From a virus: 47,049 bases of DNA. Of this stretch, positions 8,028-15,751 are shown piece after piece. Each line of letters opens with the position of its first letter. The stretch's first letter is position 1. The notes under the pieces are model-generated. The model worked only from the letters and a program-made list of their open reading frames with translations, was not told the DNA's origin and made no database searches. The position numbers were made by a program, and so were the translations under genes. The DNA is taken from IMG/VR virus record IMGVR_UViG_3300040801_001723, positions 1 to 47,049 of that record; one strand, written 5' to 3'.

Positions 8028-8657
8028 TTACGCTCCCGGTTTCCAGTTGACTATCTTCGAGATACGCTCAGTAACCACAGACATAACAGAAGCGTCGAGC
8101 CCTGGAAGAGTTTTCCAACGTTTGAGCGCTTTAATGTCGTTACTGTTACGTGCGATTATGAGCTGTTCTTTAGGGTCGAACTCGTTAAACTGCTTCGCGG
8201 TTACATTGCCTTTAGAGTCTACTTTCCGGCCATGCTCTGTGAAGCCGTTTTTGAGACACTCTTTTCGCATGGCTTCCCATACTGAAAGTATCACCTCGTT
8301 ATACCCTAAATGCGTGAACATAGAGCGGCTCTCTGCGCTTCTGTTGAGTTCTTTAGGGTTACCCATAGGCATACCGTATACAATGCCTTTATACTTGCTC
8401 TTAACGATTATCATAGGCTCGCTAGGGCCCTCGTCGTCCTCTTCGTCGAGTACGTCGTCGATAATGTTGTCGTCTCCTGTGATTTCGTCGTCTTCGATAT
8501 CTGTAATTTCGTCGGACGTATCCTCCTGGACCGCGTCTCCGTCTTTTATCTTCGCGAGCAGCTCTTTAAGCTGGTCGACTGTTAATCCCTCTATCTCAGC
8601 CGAGGAATTAATCGCGAGTATCTCGCTTTGTAAATCTGATTTCGTAGGCTTTGCCAT
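8028..8657 (-). CDS. Uncharacterised virion-module protein with acidic middle
   Basis: 209 aa. The first 40 residues resemble a short LEM/HeH or Rho-N-like helix-extension-helix (EIEGLTVDQLKELLAKI). This is followed by an extremely acidic segment (about residues 45-80, mostly Asp/Glu) and a mixed C-terminal domain with MFTHLGYNEVILSVWEAM. Comparable Rho-N-like proteins often sit just after the capsid gene in tailed phages, but their role is not established. It is the first gene after the capsid terminator, so it is likely made in lower amounts than the capsid. Confidence 0.6.
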   Translation of the reverse strand: MAKPTKSDLQSEILAINSSAEIEGLTVDQLKELLAKIKDGDAVQEDTSDEITDIEDDEITGDDNIIDDVLDEEDDEGPSEPMIIVKSKYKGIVYGMPMGNPKELNRSAESRSMFTHLGYNEVILSVWEAMRKECLKNGFTEHGRKVDSKGNVTAKQFNEFDPKEQLIIARNSNDIKALKRWKTLPGLDASVMSVVTERISKIVNWKPGA

Positions 8658-8701
8658 TGTTTCGTCTCCGTTTGAAAGTTGAGTCGTATTTTAATTTAGA
8701 A

Positions 8702-8732
8702 AAAAGCCTCCCCGACTCGAGGAGGCTTTTTC
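8702..8732 (-). terminator. Intrinsic terminator after the major capsid gene
   Basis: Perfect 11-bp inverted repeat, AAAAAGCCTCC paired with GGAGGCTTTTTT on the minus strand, with a 9-base loop and a T-run. It starts 15 bases after the capsid stop codon and could work in both directions. It probably lets most transcripts end after the capsid while some read through into the neck and tail genes. Confidence 0.9.
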
Positions 8733-8746
8733 GAGTTTCTGAACGA

Positions 8747-9769
8747 TTACACGCCGTCCATATACGCCACAGATTGTGGGTAATAAACAAGTACTCCGCC
8801 TGTACGTACTTCACAAGGGATAACCCACGAGAGGTTACGTACCTGTGCGCTGTACGCTGTGAAAGGTAGAGGTAAGTGTAATTCTACATTCATAGGGTTA
8901 CGGTCGTAAATCATCATACGATCGGTTCCACCCTCTCCAGCTCCCGCGAGCTCCTGTGCCCATTCCATCATTGTGATTTCTGGGAAGTTCTCACGAAGGT
9001 AAGAGAGTACAGAAACACCGGTGTCGGTTAGACGAGTGTGTCTGAGTATGTTGTAGATTTCCAGAGGCATAATAACGGTATTTGGTTTCTCTACGCCGTT
9101 GGTAGGAACCGAAACCGCATTATAAAGCACTGAGAAAGTTTTGATAATCTCGTCCGGAGTTTTTTGAGAGATTTTATCTCCGCCAACACCCGAAGGGTTA
9201 AGTGCTTTTGTGATACCAGGGAAATTGATAAACCCAGGAATACCGAGTTTTTTGTAACCGTTGAACGCCGCAGTGTTAACCACTTCGTCCGCAGCTCGGC
9301 GAGCCGCCATAGCTTTACGATCACTCAAACGAGGATTTCTGCCGGTTGTTTTAGCTGCGAGAGCGTTACGGCGGATTTCCTGTACAGACCAGCCATAAGA
9401 AACGCCGAAACCTTTGATAGTAGCGGTTTTCTCTTCGCCGTATACGTCTGCGCGTGGGAAGTCCTCCGCGTAGTCTGCAATAGCTTTCGCAGTACCGTAC
9501 ATGGTGTAACCTTGATACGCGAAAGTGTCCGCGCCTGGGTCAACTTCACGAGATACAGGAAACAGGCGCGCAGCTCTGAGCTCTTGCTGTTTTGTATCGT
9601 ACGTGTTCTGGAGAATGTAAAGGAGTGAACGCTCCCAGAAAGCGGTAAGGTCGTCGTCGCTGAACTGCGCGTCAACAACACCCGCAGAGAGGTGCTCCGC
9701 GAAGTCCGCAGAGTCGAAAAGCTCTACCGACGCCGGTACCTGTTTGAATTGTGATAGATCAAATTTCAT
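8747..9769 (-). CDS. Major capsid protein (DUF2184-like, HK97 fold)
   Basis: 340 aa. It begins MKFDLSQFKQVPASVELFDS and shows TKQQELRAARLFPVSREVDPG, IADYAEDFPRADVYGEEKT and TNGVEKPNTVIMPLEIYNIL, a pattern I associate with DUF2184 major capsid proteins. The protein forms the icosahedral shell. The context is decisive: it is preceded by protease/scaffold and cement genes and followed by a strong terminator. A consensus GGAGGT ribosome binding site lies before the ATG, as for a very abundant product. Confidence 0.88.
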   Translation of the reverse strand: MKFDLSQFKQVPASVELFDSADFAEHLSAGVVDAQFSDDDLTAFWERSLLYILQNTYDTKQQELRAARLFPVSREVDPGADTFAYQGYTMYGTAKAIADYAEDFPRADVYGEEKTATIKGFGVSYGWSVQEIRRNALAAKTTGRNPRLSDRKAMAARRAADEVVNTAAFNGYKKLGIPGFINFPGITKALNPSGVGGDKISQKTPDEIIKTFSVLYNAVSVPTNGVEKPNTVIMPLEIYNILRHTRLTDTGVSVLSYLRENFPEITMMEWAQELAGAGEGGTDRMMIYDRNPMNVELHLPLPFTAYSAQVRNLSWVIPCEVRTGGVLVYYPQSVAYMDGV

Positions 9770-9784
9770 TGTCTATACCTCCGG

Positions 9785-10498
9785 TTATGGGTTGTTAATA
9801 ACAACAAGCGCGAGGCCCGCTGCGTCGAGGTTAGACTCAAAAAGCATACCCGCAATAGCTGTGCCCGCGTTCGCGAACTCGCCGTTAGCGTTGTACGATA
9901 CAGCGTCGCCAGCTTGACACGCAGTCGCACAGTATACCCAGATACGGCCCTCTGTAAGGATATTAACCATATCCCCAGATTTGTAAGGTACTGGGTCTTT
10001 TTGAGTGAGTTTAGAAATACCGCGGAAAACCTGGTTACCGCTGTTTTGAGCTGTAACTGTTACAGAGGGTTGAGAAGCTCCGCCAGTTACTACAGACTCC
10101 ACAGTGATAGCGGCGCCGTCGTCCGAGCTTACTGTGATCTGGTTAGCTGCTTCGCTCGCACAGTCGATACCGTCGATACCATCTACCGCAGCAACGAGAG
10201 CCGCCAATGTGGTAGCCTGGTCGGTGTCGAAAGTTGTAGACACTTCGGTGGTAACTGCCGCGCCGAGTGGTCCTGGGCGTGTAACTGTGACGCTGATAAC
10301 GTTACCTGTGATAAAATCCACAGAGTAGTCGACGAGCGCTTCGTCATTGTTAAGGAGTGCGATAGACTCGTCCTCTCCTTTGAGTTGAAATAGTGGGTAC
10401 CCGAGTGGCAAGTCTTCCGCAGCTATGCGAGACATAACGCGGCTTTCTGTGCCATACTGGAGACCCGCTACGGCTTTTTCAATATTTCCGTATTGCAT
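9785..10498 (-). CDS. Head cement/decoration protein with inserted beta module
   Basis: 237 aa. N-terminal (to about residue 65) and C-terminal (from about residue 145; YKSGDMVNILTEGRIWVYC, GDAVSYNANGEFANAG, ending ALVVINNP) halves resemble structural cement proteins that stabilise capsids. Between them (about 70-141) is a module with TTFDTDQATTLAALVAAVDG and a closing VVTGGASQPSV, clearly similar to the two modules inserted in the tail sheath. The gene lies between the protease/scaffold gene and the capsid gene, the usual slot for decoration proteins. The module would be displayed on the head surface (inference). Confidence 0.75.
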   Translation of the reverse strand: MQYGNIEKAVAGLQYGTESRVMSRIAAEDLPLGYPLFQLKGEDESIALLNNDEALVDYSVDFITGNVISVTVTRPGPLGAAVTTEVSTTFDTDQATTLAALVAAVDGIDGIDCASEAANQITVSSDDGAAITVESVVTGGASQPSVTVTAQNSGNQVFRGISKLTQKDPVPYKSGDMVNILTEGRIWVYCATACQAGDAVSYNANGEFANAGTAIAGMLFESNLDAAGLALVVINNP

Positions 10499-10500
10499 TG

Positions 10501-11067
10501 TTACTCCTCTCCTACGTTAGCGTAGGCGTCGTGTAACCCGTCGTGGAAGCTCTGCTCGAGCGACGCTGCGGTTACTTTTTTGTTTTTGTCTGTTGACACG
10601 TCCGCACCGTCTTGTAACTGTACGCCGGTCATTTTCTTACGGTTTGAAACCGTTTTATCTTTACGCGATTCGAGTACCTCGAGCGACGCAGAGAAAAACG
10701 ACGATACATCGGACTCGCTGTCGTCTTTAAAGTCCGCTTTTGGCATTACTGCCTTAATCACTGCGACTTTAATAGCCTGCTCGTCGTCTTCGTCTTTGAA
10801 GTCGACGCCCGCGTCCGTTGCTGTTTTACGTACCGCGATAAGGCTGTTAGCTGCTGCGATAACATCCTCGTGGGACGGCTGCGCGTCTGCGCTGTCCTGG
10901 AGTTGTGTTTCCGCTGCTGCCAACTTTCCTTTATAATCCGATACCGAGGCCTCGAGAGCTGTTTTATCGTTCTCGAGGGTAACGTTTTGGTCGAGTAGCG
11001 CCGTATAGCTATCGATAAAAGCCTGGTCGGCTTCCACTACTTGACCGTTTTTGAGTTGATACTTCAT
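10501..11067 (-). CDS. Nested scaffolding protein from internal start
   Basis: In-frame internal ATG at 11067..11065 (MKYQLKNGQVVEADQAF), preceded on the minus strand by GGAGGAG at about nine bases. The product would be the 188-aa C-terminal helical half of the protease-scaffold polyprotein, as lambda Nu3 is nested in gpC. The site is stronger than chance for a coding interior, and the break falls exactly at the protease/scaffold domain boundary. Free scaffold would be in excess over the fusion. Confidence 0.65.
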   Translation of the reverse strand: MKYQLKNGQVVEADQAFIDSYTALLDQNVTLENDKTALEASVSDYKGKLAAAETQLQDSADAQPSHEDVIAAANSLIAVRKTATDAGVDFKDEDDEQAIKVAVIKAVMPKADFKDDSESDVSSFFSASLEVLESRKDKTVSNRKKMTGVQLQDGADVSTDKNKKVTAASLEQSFHDGLHDAYANVGEE

Positions 11068-11757
11068 GAGCACTACTCCTCCGGTTTGTTGGTTTGGTTC
11101 TGTTGTTTCATCTGCGAACGATAGCGAGGTGTCGATATCGTCCATAAGCATAAGGTCGCACTCTTCCGCGTTAATCTCCTGGTCGGAACCATCCGCCAGA
11201 ACAAACGACGCCGCCTTTCCAGCGCGAGCACGTTTTACGATAGCCAAATGGTTACCGCGTATATTTACCTGGCGAGCGTCGTACTCCTGGTTCTGCCAGG
11301 TGCCGCTCTCCATTAATAGGCCGGCTTTGTACCCGACCGATAGTTCTTTCATCTCTCCCGACTCGATAACCTTCTGCGCTTTCGCAGTGGTCACCGTGAT
11401 AGGAGCGTATAGGTAGTACGCGTCGTTAATTATGCGCTCGCCTGTACTGCCGACCTGTTTACCCTGGAGGGTGGCCGGGTCGAAATTCTTTTTAGGGTGC
11501 CGTATAACGAGAGGCAGCATACCGAGGGTGGCCATACTCTCAGAGTCGAAAACATCGTCCGGGTGTCGCAGCACTCGAAGCGTTTTACCGTCTTTCATGC
11601 GGTAATTCTGCACACCTACGGCCGCGATAATCGCCTGGCCCTGTAGGTACCCGTTACCGTCACGTTTAAAGGGTATAATGTTCTCGTTTGTTCCCTGGGA
11701 CGATACCGCGAACGATACCACGTCCATAAAAACCATATCTTTAACGTCTGTATACAT
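10501..11757 (-). CDS. Prohead protease fused to scaffold (DUF2213-like)
   Basis: 418 aa. Residues about 20-200 carry the DUF2213 prohead protease pattern: GNGYLQGQAIIAAVG, LPLVIRHPKKNF (conserved His near residue 85) and GEMKELSVGYKAG (Ser near residue 139 in the E-L-S-V-G-Y context of the family). From about residue 231 the protein is helical, coiled-coil and Lys/Glu/Ala-rich, typical of scaffolding, ending HDGLHDAYANVGEE. The protease matures the prohead and removes the scaffold. An in-frame internal start with a strong ribosome binding site lies at 11067. Confidence 0.82.
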   Translation of the reverse strand: MYTDVKDMVFMDVVSFAVSSQGTNENIIPFKRDGNGYLQGQAIIAAVGVQNYRMKDGKTLRVLRHPDDVFDSESMATLGMLPLVIRHPKKNFDPATLQGKQVGSTGERIINDAYYLYAPITVTTAKAQKVIESGEMKELSVGYKAGLLMESGTWQNQEYDARQVNIRGNHLAIVKRARAGKAASFVLADGSDQEINAEECDLMLMDDIDTSLSFADETTEPNQQTGGVVLMKYQLKNGQVVEADQAFIDSYTALLDQNVTLENDKTALEASVSDYKGKLAAAETQLQDSADAQPSHEDVIAAANSLIAVRKTATDAGVDFKDEDDEQAIKVAVIKAVMPKADFKDDSESDVSSFFSASLEVLESRKDKTVSNRKKMTGVQLQDGADVSTDKNKKVTAASLEQSFHDGLHDAYANVGEE

Positions 11758-12821
11758 TAATCTTCGCCCGCAAATTCAATTGATAGTGAACCAGATAACG
11801 AGAGTATATCGTCTCCGGCGTTTTTCGCACCAATAGAGATTGTGTGCGGTCCTGGCGCGAGTAATGGCGTAACCCCCTCCATAGTAAACGACACTGTATT
11901 TCCGACGCCGTCTCCAGAGCGGCTCGTATCTTTTTGCAGAGGGAAGGCCACACCGTCGACCAGGAAAGCGAAATCGAAATCCGCGTTCGAGAATGCGGTC
12001 ATACTGCCGACAAATAATAGCCGGTACCGTAAAGGTATAGACACCGATATGTCTTTGCTGTTCCCTATCGATATGTTATCGGTAGAGCTATAAATGTGAT
12101 CTGCGTCGTCTACGTTCCACAGCGGTAAAGACTGGTAACTCGACGAGGTAGTAAATGCCTGTGTCAACGCGCCGCGTATAAACGCGAAAACACGTACCGC
12201 TGCCGTTATGCCTGCCAGTGAGGAGGTTTTTAACTCTTTCGCGGTCTTGTCGTATATTAGCGCTATGTCCGTGGATATAGGCTCGTACAGCGTAGGCGTA
12301 GCGCTTCGTGCGTTCGAGTCGTTTGATCTTAACGACTCCGTTACTACGGCTCCAGGTCGTATACTTACGATAATTTTAGAGTTATTTGTTAAAGAAGGGC
12401 TGGGCGAAGAGTCTAAAAGTGTAATAGCGTACTCTTTGTACCCTGACTGGTTTGTGACTGTGTCTATTCCCCAAAACTGCCACGCGCTAGAGTCGTCCTG
12501 TTGCTGTAGATACAGCCCGTCTCCGACTTGTACCTGTTCTAGGAAGTTAGCGAGGTCCGAGCCGTCTACGTCCGTGGTAGATAAGTATAAAACGGTCGAC
12601 GTCGGCTGGTCTGCCTGGTTAAGTTGTATACGTCCTGGTGGCGGTGGCGGTGTTGTCGCAGAGGCGAAACGCCAGACGCCGGAGCCTGGACTCCGTGAGC
12701 TCTGCATAGCTTTCGAGCCGTCGGCCAATTGGGTAGGTACGTAGCCGGTCTCGCCGTTCGGTACGGTCGTATAGTTGACTGCTCCGTCCTGGTTCTGTAG
12801 TAGTTCTCCTGGCTGTGCCAT
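11757..12821 (-). CDS. Fibre-like structural protein in the head module
   Basis: 354 aa, not assigned to a named family. A Gly/Gln-rich N-terminus (MAQPGELLQNQDGAVNYTT) resembles phage fibre/neck-whisker N-termini. A PPPPPG hinge lies near residue 60, followed by two beta-rich regions. The C-terminal domain (about 210-354; LPLWNVDDADHIYSST, DFDFAFLVDGVAF, GPHTISIGAKNAG) looks like a jelly-roll or C1q-like head. Placement among capsid genes suggests a head fibre or decoration protein rather than a tail fibre (inference). An AAGGAG site precedes the ATG; the stop overlaps the protease start. Confidence 0.6.
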   Translation of the reverse strand: MAQPGELLQNQDGAVNYTTVPNGETGYVPTQLADGSKAMQSSRSPGSGVWRFASATTPPPPPGRIQLNQADQPTSTVLYLSTTDVDGSDLANFLEQVQVGDGLYLQQQDDSSAWQFWGIDTVTNQSGYKEYAITLLDSSPSPSLTNNSKIIVSIRPGAVVTESLRSNDSNARSATPTLYEPISTDIALIYDKTAKELKTSSLAGITAAVRVFAFIRGALTQAFTTSSSYQSLPLWNVDDADHIYSSTDNISIGNSKDISVSIPLRYRLLFVGSMTAFSNADFDFAFLVDGVAFPLQKDTSRSGDGVGNTVSFTMEGVTPLLAPGPHTISIGAKNAGDDILSLSGSLSIEFAGED

Positions 12822-12830
12822 AATTTCTCC

Positions 12831-12983
12831 TTAAACTAAATATACTGGGCCTACGCCGTCCACGGTTATAGGTGTGGTGTCCAACGTTATAGGGTCGGTA
12901 GGCGGCTGCGGCTGTGGGATAACCTCGAAAATACTCTCGAAAATGTCTTGTTTTTCATCCTCGAAGATACTCACGTCTGCCAT
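12831..12983 (-). CDS. Small 50-aa virion-module protein
   Basis: Short frame beginning MADVSIFEDEKQDIFESIFE with a Pro/Thr-rich second half and stop TAA at 12833..12831. It fills the gap between two larger genes; its start is one base past the preceding stop and its end lies nine bases from the next start. The ribosome binding site is weak, so it depends on coupling. Function unknown. The acidic helix followed by a Pro-rich tail could be a linker or accessory subunit of the fibre-like protein downstream. Confidence 0.55.
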   Translation of the reverse strand: MADVSIFEDEKQDIFESIFEVIPQPQPPTDPITLDTTPITVDGVGPVYLV

Positions 12984-12984
12984 T

Positions 12985-13305
12985 TTAATGCGTCCCGTTT
13001 AAATGTGCTTTACCGGCTCCAGTCGTTACCAGGCGGATAGCGACGGCGTTACGTACGAGGGCCTCTGTTACATCTACAACGTCACCAGGGGGCCACGATA
13101 TTTTCGCGGCGGTGTCGTTTTCGAGTTTATCGAGGTCGTTTTCGAGTGTCACCTCTATACGCGCCCCGGTTGTTGGCTCTGCCATGACGCCGAGTTTATC
13201 GATACCAGAAGGTATAAGGAACCAGTCGGAGGTACCCGAGCCGGTATTTTCGATAGTATAGCGTAGATCCGTCAATCCGTCGGCTTTTAATCGCTGTAAT
13301 GCCAT
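12985..13305 (-). CDS. Hypothetical 106-aa virion-module protein
   Basis: Beta-rich small protein (LTDLRYTIENTGSGTSDWFLI; RIEVTLENDLDKLE; AVAIRLVTTGAGKAHLNGTH). It is the first gene after the leader/terminator hairpin in the late operon. A small head decoration or fibre-base protein is possible from its position, but no family was recognised. Confidence 0.6.
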   Translation of the reverse strand: MALQRLKADGLTDLRYTIENTGSGTSDWFLIPSGIDKLGVMAEPTTGARIEVTLENDLDKLENDTAAKISWPPGDVVDVTEALVRNAVAIRLVTTGAGKAHLNGTH

Positions 13306-13323
13306 AGTTTCTCCAAAATAGAA

Positions 13324-13372
13324 AGGGCTTACGGTCCCGGCGGTAGGAAACTACCACCAATACGTAAGCCCT
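13324..13372 (-). terminator. Two-tier hairpin, terminator or 5' leader structure
   Basis: A perfect 10-bp outer stem (AGGGCTTACG / CGTAAGCCCT) encloses a second 5-bp hairpin (13342-13355, four-base loop). On the minus strand it is followed by TTTCTATTTT, and on the plus strand by TCGGTTTTT, so it can act as an intrinsic terminator either way. It lies in the only sizeable gap of the head gene cluster (13306-13452). A TAGAAT -10-like hexamer just upstream would place the same hairpin near the 5' end of a transcript for the capsid genes. Confidence 0.75.
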
Positions 13373-13389
13373 CGGTTTTTCCGTCGGGT

Positions 13390-13418
13390 ATTCTAATGTA
13401 CCCATAAAATAAGTTAAA
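13390..13418 (-). promoter_or_regulatory. Candidate promoter upstream of the capsid gene block
   Basis: On the minus strand, TTTAAC and TAGAAT (13395..13390) are separated by 17 bases in an AT-rich stretch of the 147-bp gap. The -10 matches five of six consensus bases, the -35 only three. It would start a transcript about ten bases before the two-tier hairpin at 13372-13324 and drive genes from 13305 downward. Confidence 0.3.
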
Positions 13419-13452
13419 AATACGAGCGGGAGGGGTATTTTTTGAAAAAACC

Positions 13453-13647
13453 TTATCGCTCGAAGCGTTTTCTCTGCTTCGTGACCACGTCGATAGGTGC
13501 TCCGGAGCCATTGAGTACGAGCTCTATAGTGCCGTGCTCGAGGCTGGACGCGCTCTCCTGAATGTGCAAAAGTAGGTTTATAGGTATGGGGCCCTCGACT
13601 AATTTTTTAGCGAGTTTAAGCTCCTGGGGCGTTATAGTCTCACTCAT
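13453..13647 (-). CDS. Hypothetical 64-aa protein
   Basis: Helical small protein beginning MSETITPQELKLAKKLVEGP and ending in a basic KQRKRFER. ATG at 13647 is chosen because AGGAG lies upstream and its first base overlaps the previous stop (TAATG); a longer frame upstream lacks a better site. It is the last gene before the leader/terminator hairpin. Function unknown. Confidence 0.6.
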   Translation of the reverse strand: MSETITPQELKLAKKLVEGPIPINLLLHIQESASSLEHGTIELVLNGSGAPIDVVTKQRKRFER

Positions 13648-13820
13648 TAAAAGCGCTCCTCGTCTGTAAGCTCGTCCCATTTCTTGCCGTTTTCGTAGTG
13701 CCTGTACTCGGGGTGCGGTTCCGCTCCGGACATTATCCGGGCGGGTATGTTTCCGTCGAAAAACGGGCAGCGTGCCTCGCCCTCGTAGTGTTTACATGTA
13801 TTGCACTGTGCGCCTGTCAC
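13647..13820 (-). CDS. Small Cys-containing protein (57 aa)
   Basis: Starts with GTG at 13820, with GGAGGT six bases upstream inside the end of the MuF gene. Begins MTGAQCNTCKHYEGEARCPFF, a C-x2-C-x8-C arrangement that may bind a metal, and ends DELTDEERF. Small proteins with such CxxCxHY starts are common next to minor head genes in phages, function unknown. It overlaps the previous stop and the next start. Confidence 0.7.
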   Translation of the reverse strand: MTGAQCNTCKHYEGEARCPFFDGNIPARIMSGAEPHPEYRHYENGKKWDELTDEERF

Positions 13821-15751
13821 TGGTCGACCTCCTCTTTAATCCATTGTACTATTTCTTTCGGTAATTTGCCACGCTCTGAGGGCTGTACGTATGCGGACCA
13901 CGCCTCCGCCCAGGCTTCCTCGTCGTTTGTGCGTGCATATTCGCCTTTATCGAAATTTTCCCGCGCTTTCTGCCACTCCCGTACGCCCTCCCTGGTGTCT
14001 GGGAAATCGTCTATATTCGGACCGCTCCAGTACTTACGGTTTGTACGTTCCCAGGACGCGCGTAACTCTTTATTACGTTCGCTCCCTACGCCGTGCTTAT
14101 TGTAGTACACGAAGTGCCCTACCTCGTGGTGCGCCGTGGCGAATTTATCCGACGACATTATGTACTCGTGTCCCCTGCGTTTGACGCTGGTTTCGTTTGC
14201 TCTCCTCCAGGTATCGGCCTGCGCCTCGAGAGTCTTTCCGTACTCTTTGCCGGTATTCCAGAAAATACCCTGGTTTTGGAGCTGCCCTGTAAAAGCGTTA
14301 TTGCTGCGTATGTATATCCCGTTCGCTCTGCCGCCTCCGGTGTTGAAAGACTTTTTAAGCTGTGTAAAGTTACCTATACCTGACACTCTCTCGAATTTTA
14401 TGTCCTTCGGTACCCGGTCCAGCGCTGTGTACATACCGTTCGCGAACTCTACAGGGGCAGTCCCAAAACTTACGGCCGCGGCTCCTGTTAGCTCTTTTAT
14501 CGCTGCCGAGGCCTCTTTGTTGTTTTTGAAATTCGCCTCTTTCGGCGGTTTGTCTCTCGGGTCCTCTTTTTTCTTTTCTGTTTTTGGGGCGGCGGCCTTT
14601 CGCGTACTGGCCCGCGCTGTTACCGCACTTAACCCCCTTCTGGTTCCTCTCCCCGGTGCTATGCCTGGGTTAGCTGCCTCCTCGGCTGCTATAAGTTCGT
14701 CGGCTTCTGCCACTATGTCGTCGAACGCTGGCAGAGCTGTACACCTACATTGGATATCCGACCCAGGTATTTTCCCCTGCATATCGGAGGGCCTTTTCCT
14801 AAATTCTGTCTCACCTCGAGGGGTATATACGGACCGGTCGTTCCACTTGTTTATGGAGCCCGCCATTCTGCGGTGTGATTCCCGGACTCTCTCGTCCAGG
14901 GCAGTAAGCCAGGAATAATTATCGACGCCGGCGTCCACCATGCGGCCCTCTGTGAGGGTGCCGTTTAGCTTTCCGATCTGGTCACGGGATATGAGCTCGG
15001 CCCTGTACTCCGTCATATTGGAGTCCATTTTCCGGAGCTCCGCCATAATGTCCGTGTATCTGGCTCCCTGCTGCACTCCCTCGGCCACTATCGTATTAGT
15101 CTTTTTGATATACTCGTCTGTGAGTGATTTAATCAGAGTGAAATTTAAGTCGGTCCATGAGCGTAAAGTCTGCTGCACCCAGCCGGTATCCACGTCGAAA
15201 GCCGTACCTATGGCTAACGTCGTGATTCTAGACCACTGCTCCGCGTTTATGCGGTTTACGGCCCCTCCATACCCGAAGATATCGGCCCGTACCTCTTCCT
15301 CATTCTCTACGAAAATGGTCTCCTGTTGCTCGCGGAGCCTATCGAGGAGCTCGTTAAATTCGTCCTCGTACTCGTCCATTACCATAAAGTCGTCGTCGAC
15401 TGCGTCGATAAACTCCTGGTGCAGCTCCTCCGATCCCTTGTCGTCTGGTGTGGAGTGCGCCCACTCACAGAGCGCCCCGTCCATAAAGTCGAGACCGTCG
15501 AAAATGTCCGTTTCCTCGAGCCAGCGCTGTAGATTCTCCCGTATAACTGGCATAGCTATGCGGGAGAAACTCTCCATAATCCGCTTAATGTATACAGAGT
15601 ATTCCCTTTCTACCCGTATAGGGTATAACCAGGTATTAGGCGTCCGTAGCTTTTTATTTCGCTCCCTGGCCGCCGGGCTCATCTCTGCGCGCTTCTGCTT
15701 AACAAACTGCTTAAAAAGCGCTCGGGTCTCTCTGCGGGTTATACTCGCCAT
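13817..15751 (-). CDS. MuF-type minor head protein fused to a zincin-like metallopeptidase domain
   Basis: 644 aa. Residues about 200-340 match the SPP1 gp7/Mu gpF head morphogenesis domain: AELISRDQIGKLNGTLTEGR, then WLTALDERVRESHRRMAG and the terminal Cys motif SDIQCRCTALP. A Lys/Ala/Glu-rich linker (about 380-405) leads to a C-terminal domain with ATAHHEVGHFVYY. Its HEVGH (about 541-546) is a canonical zincin HExxH motif, and the downstream NDEEAWAEAW (about 607-616) could give the third Glu ligand. MuF proteins go into the prohead near the portal and some carry exchangeable C-terminal toxin or enzyme domains. This one may process head proteins or be injected into the host (inference). Start ATG overlaps the portal stop. 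Confidence 0.85.
   Translation of the reverse strand: MASITRRETRALFKQFVKQKRAEMSPAARERNKKLRTPNTWLYPIRVEREYSVYIKRIMESFSRIAMPVIRENLQRWLEETDIFDGLDFMDGALCEWAHSTPDDKGSEELHQEFIDAVDDDFMVMDEYEDEFNELLDRLREQQETIFVENEEEVRADIFGYGGAVNRINAEQWSRITTLAIGTAFDVDTGWVQQTLRSWTDLNFTLIKSLTDEYIKKTNTIVAEGVQQGARYTDIMAELRKMDSNMTEYRAELISRDQIGKLNGTLTEGRMVDAGVDNYSWLTALDERVRESHRRMAGSINKWNDRSVYTPRGETEFRKRPSDMQGKIPGSDIQCRCTALPAFDDIVAEADELIAAEEAANPGIAPGRGTRRGLSAVTARASTRKAAAPKTEKKKEDPRDKPPKEANFKNNKEASAAIKELTGAAAVSFGTAPVEFANGMYTALDRVPKDIKFERVSGIGNFTQLKKSFNTGGGRANGIYIRSNNAFTGQLQNQGIFWNTGKEYGKTLEAQADTWRRANETSVKRRGHEYIMSSDKFATAHHEVGHFVYYNKHGVGSERNKELRASWERTNRKYWSGPNIDDFPDTREGVREWQKARENFDKGEYARTNDEEAWAEAWSAYVQPSERGKLPKEIVQWIKEEVDQ

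Noticed and set aside
14136-14918. 260-codon plus-strand frame opposite the MuF gene
   Set aside because: Shadow of the biased third-codon positions of the MuF gene; composition is Ser/Pro/Leu-rich and not domain-like.
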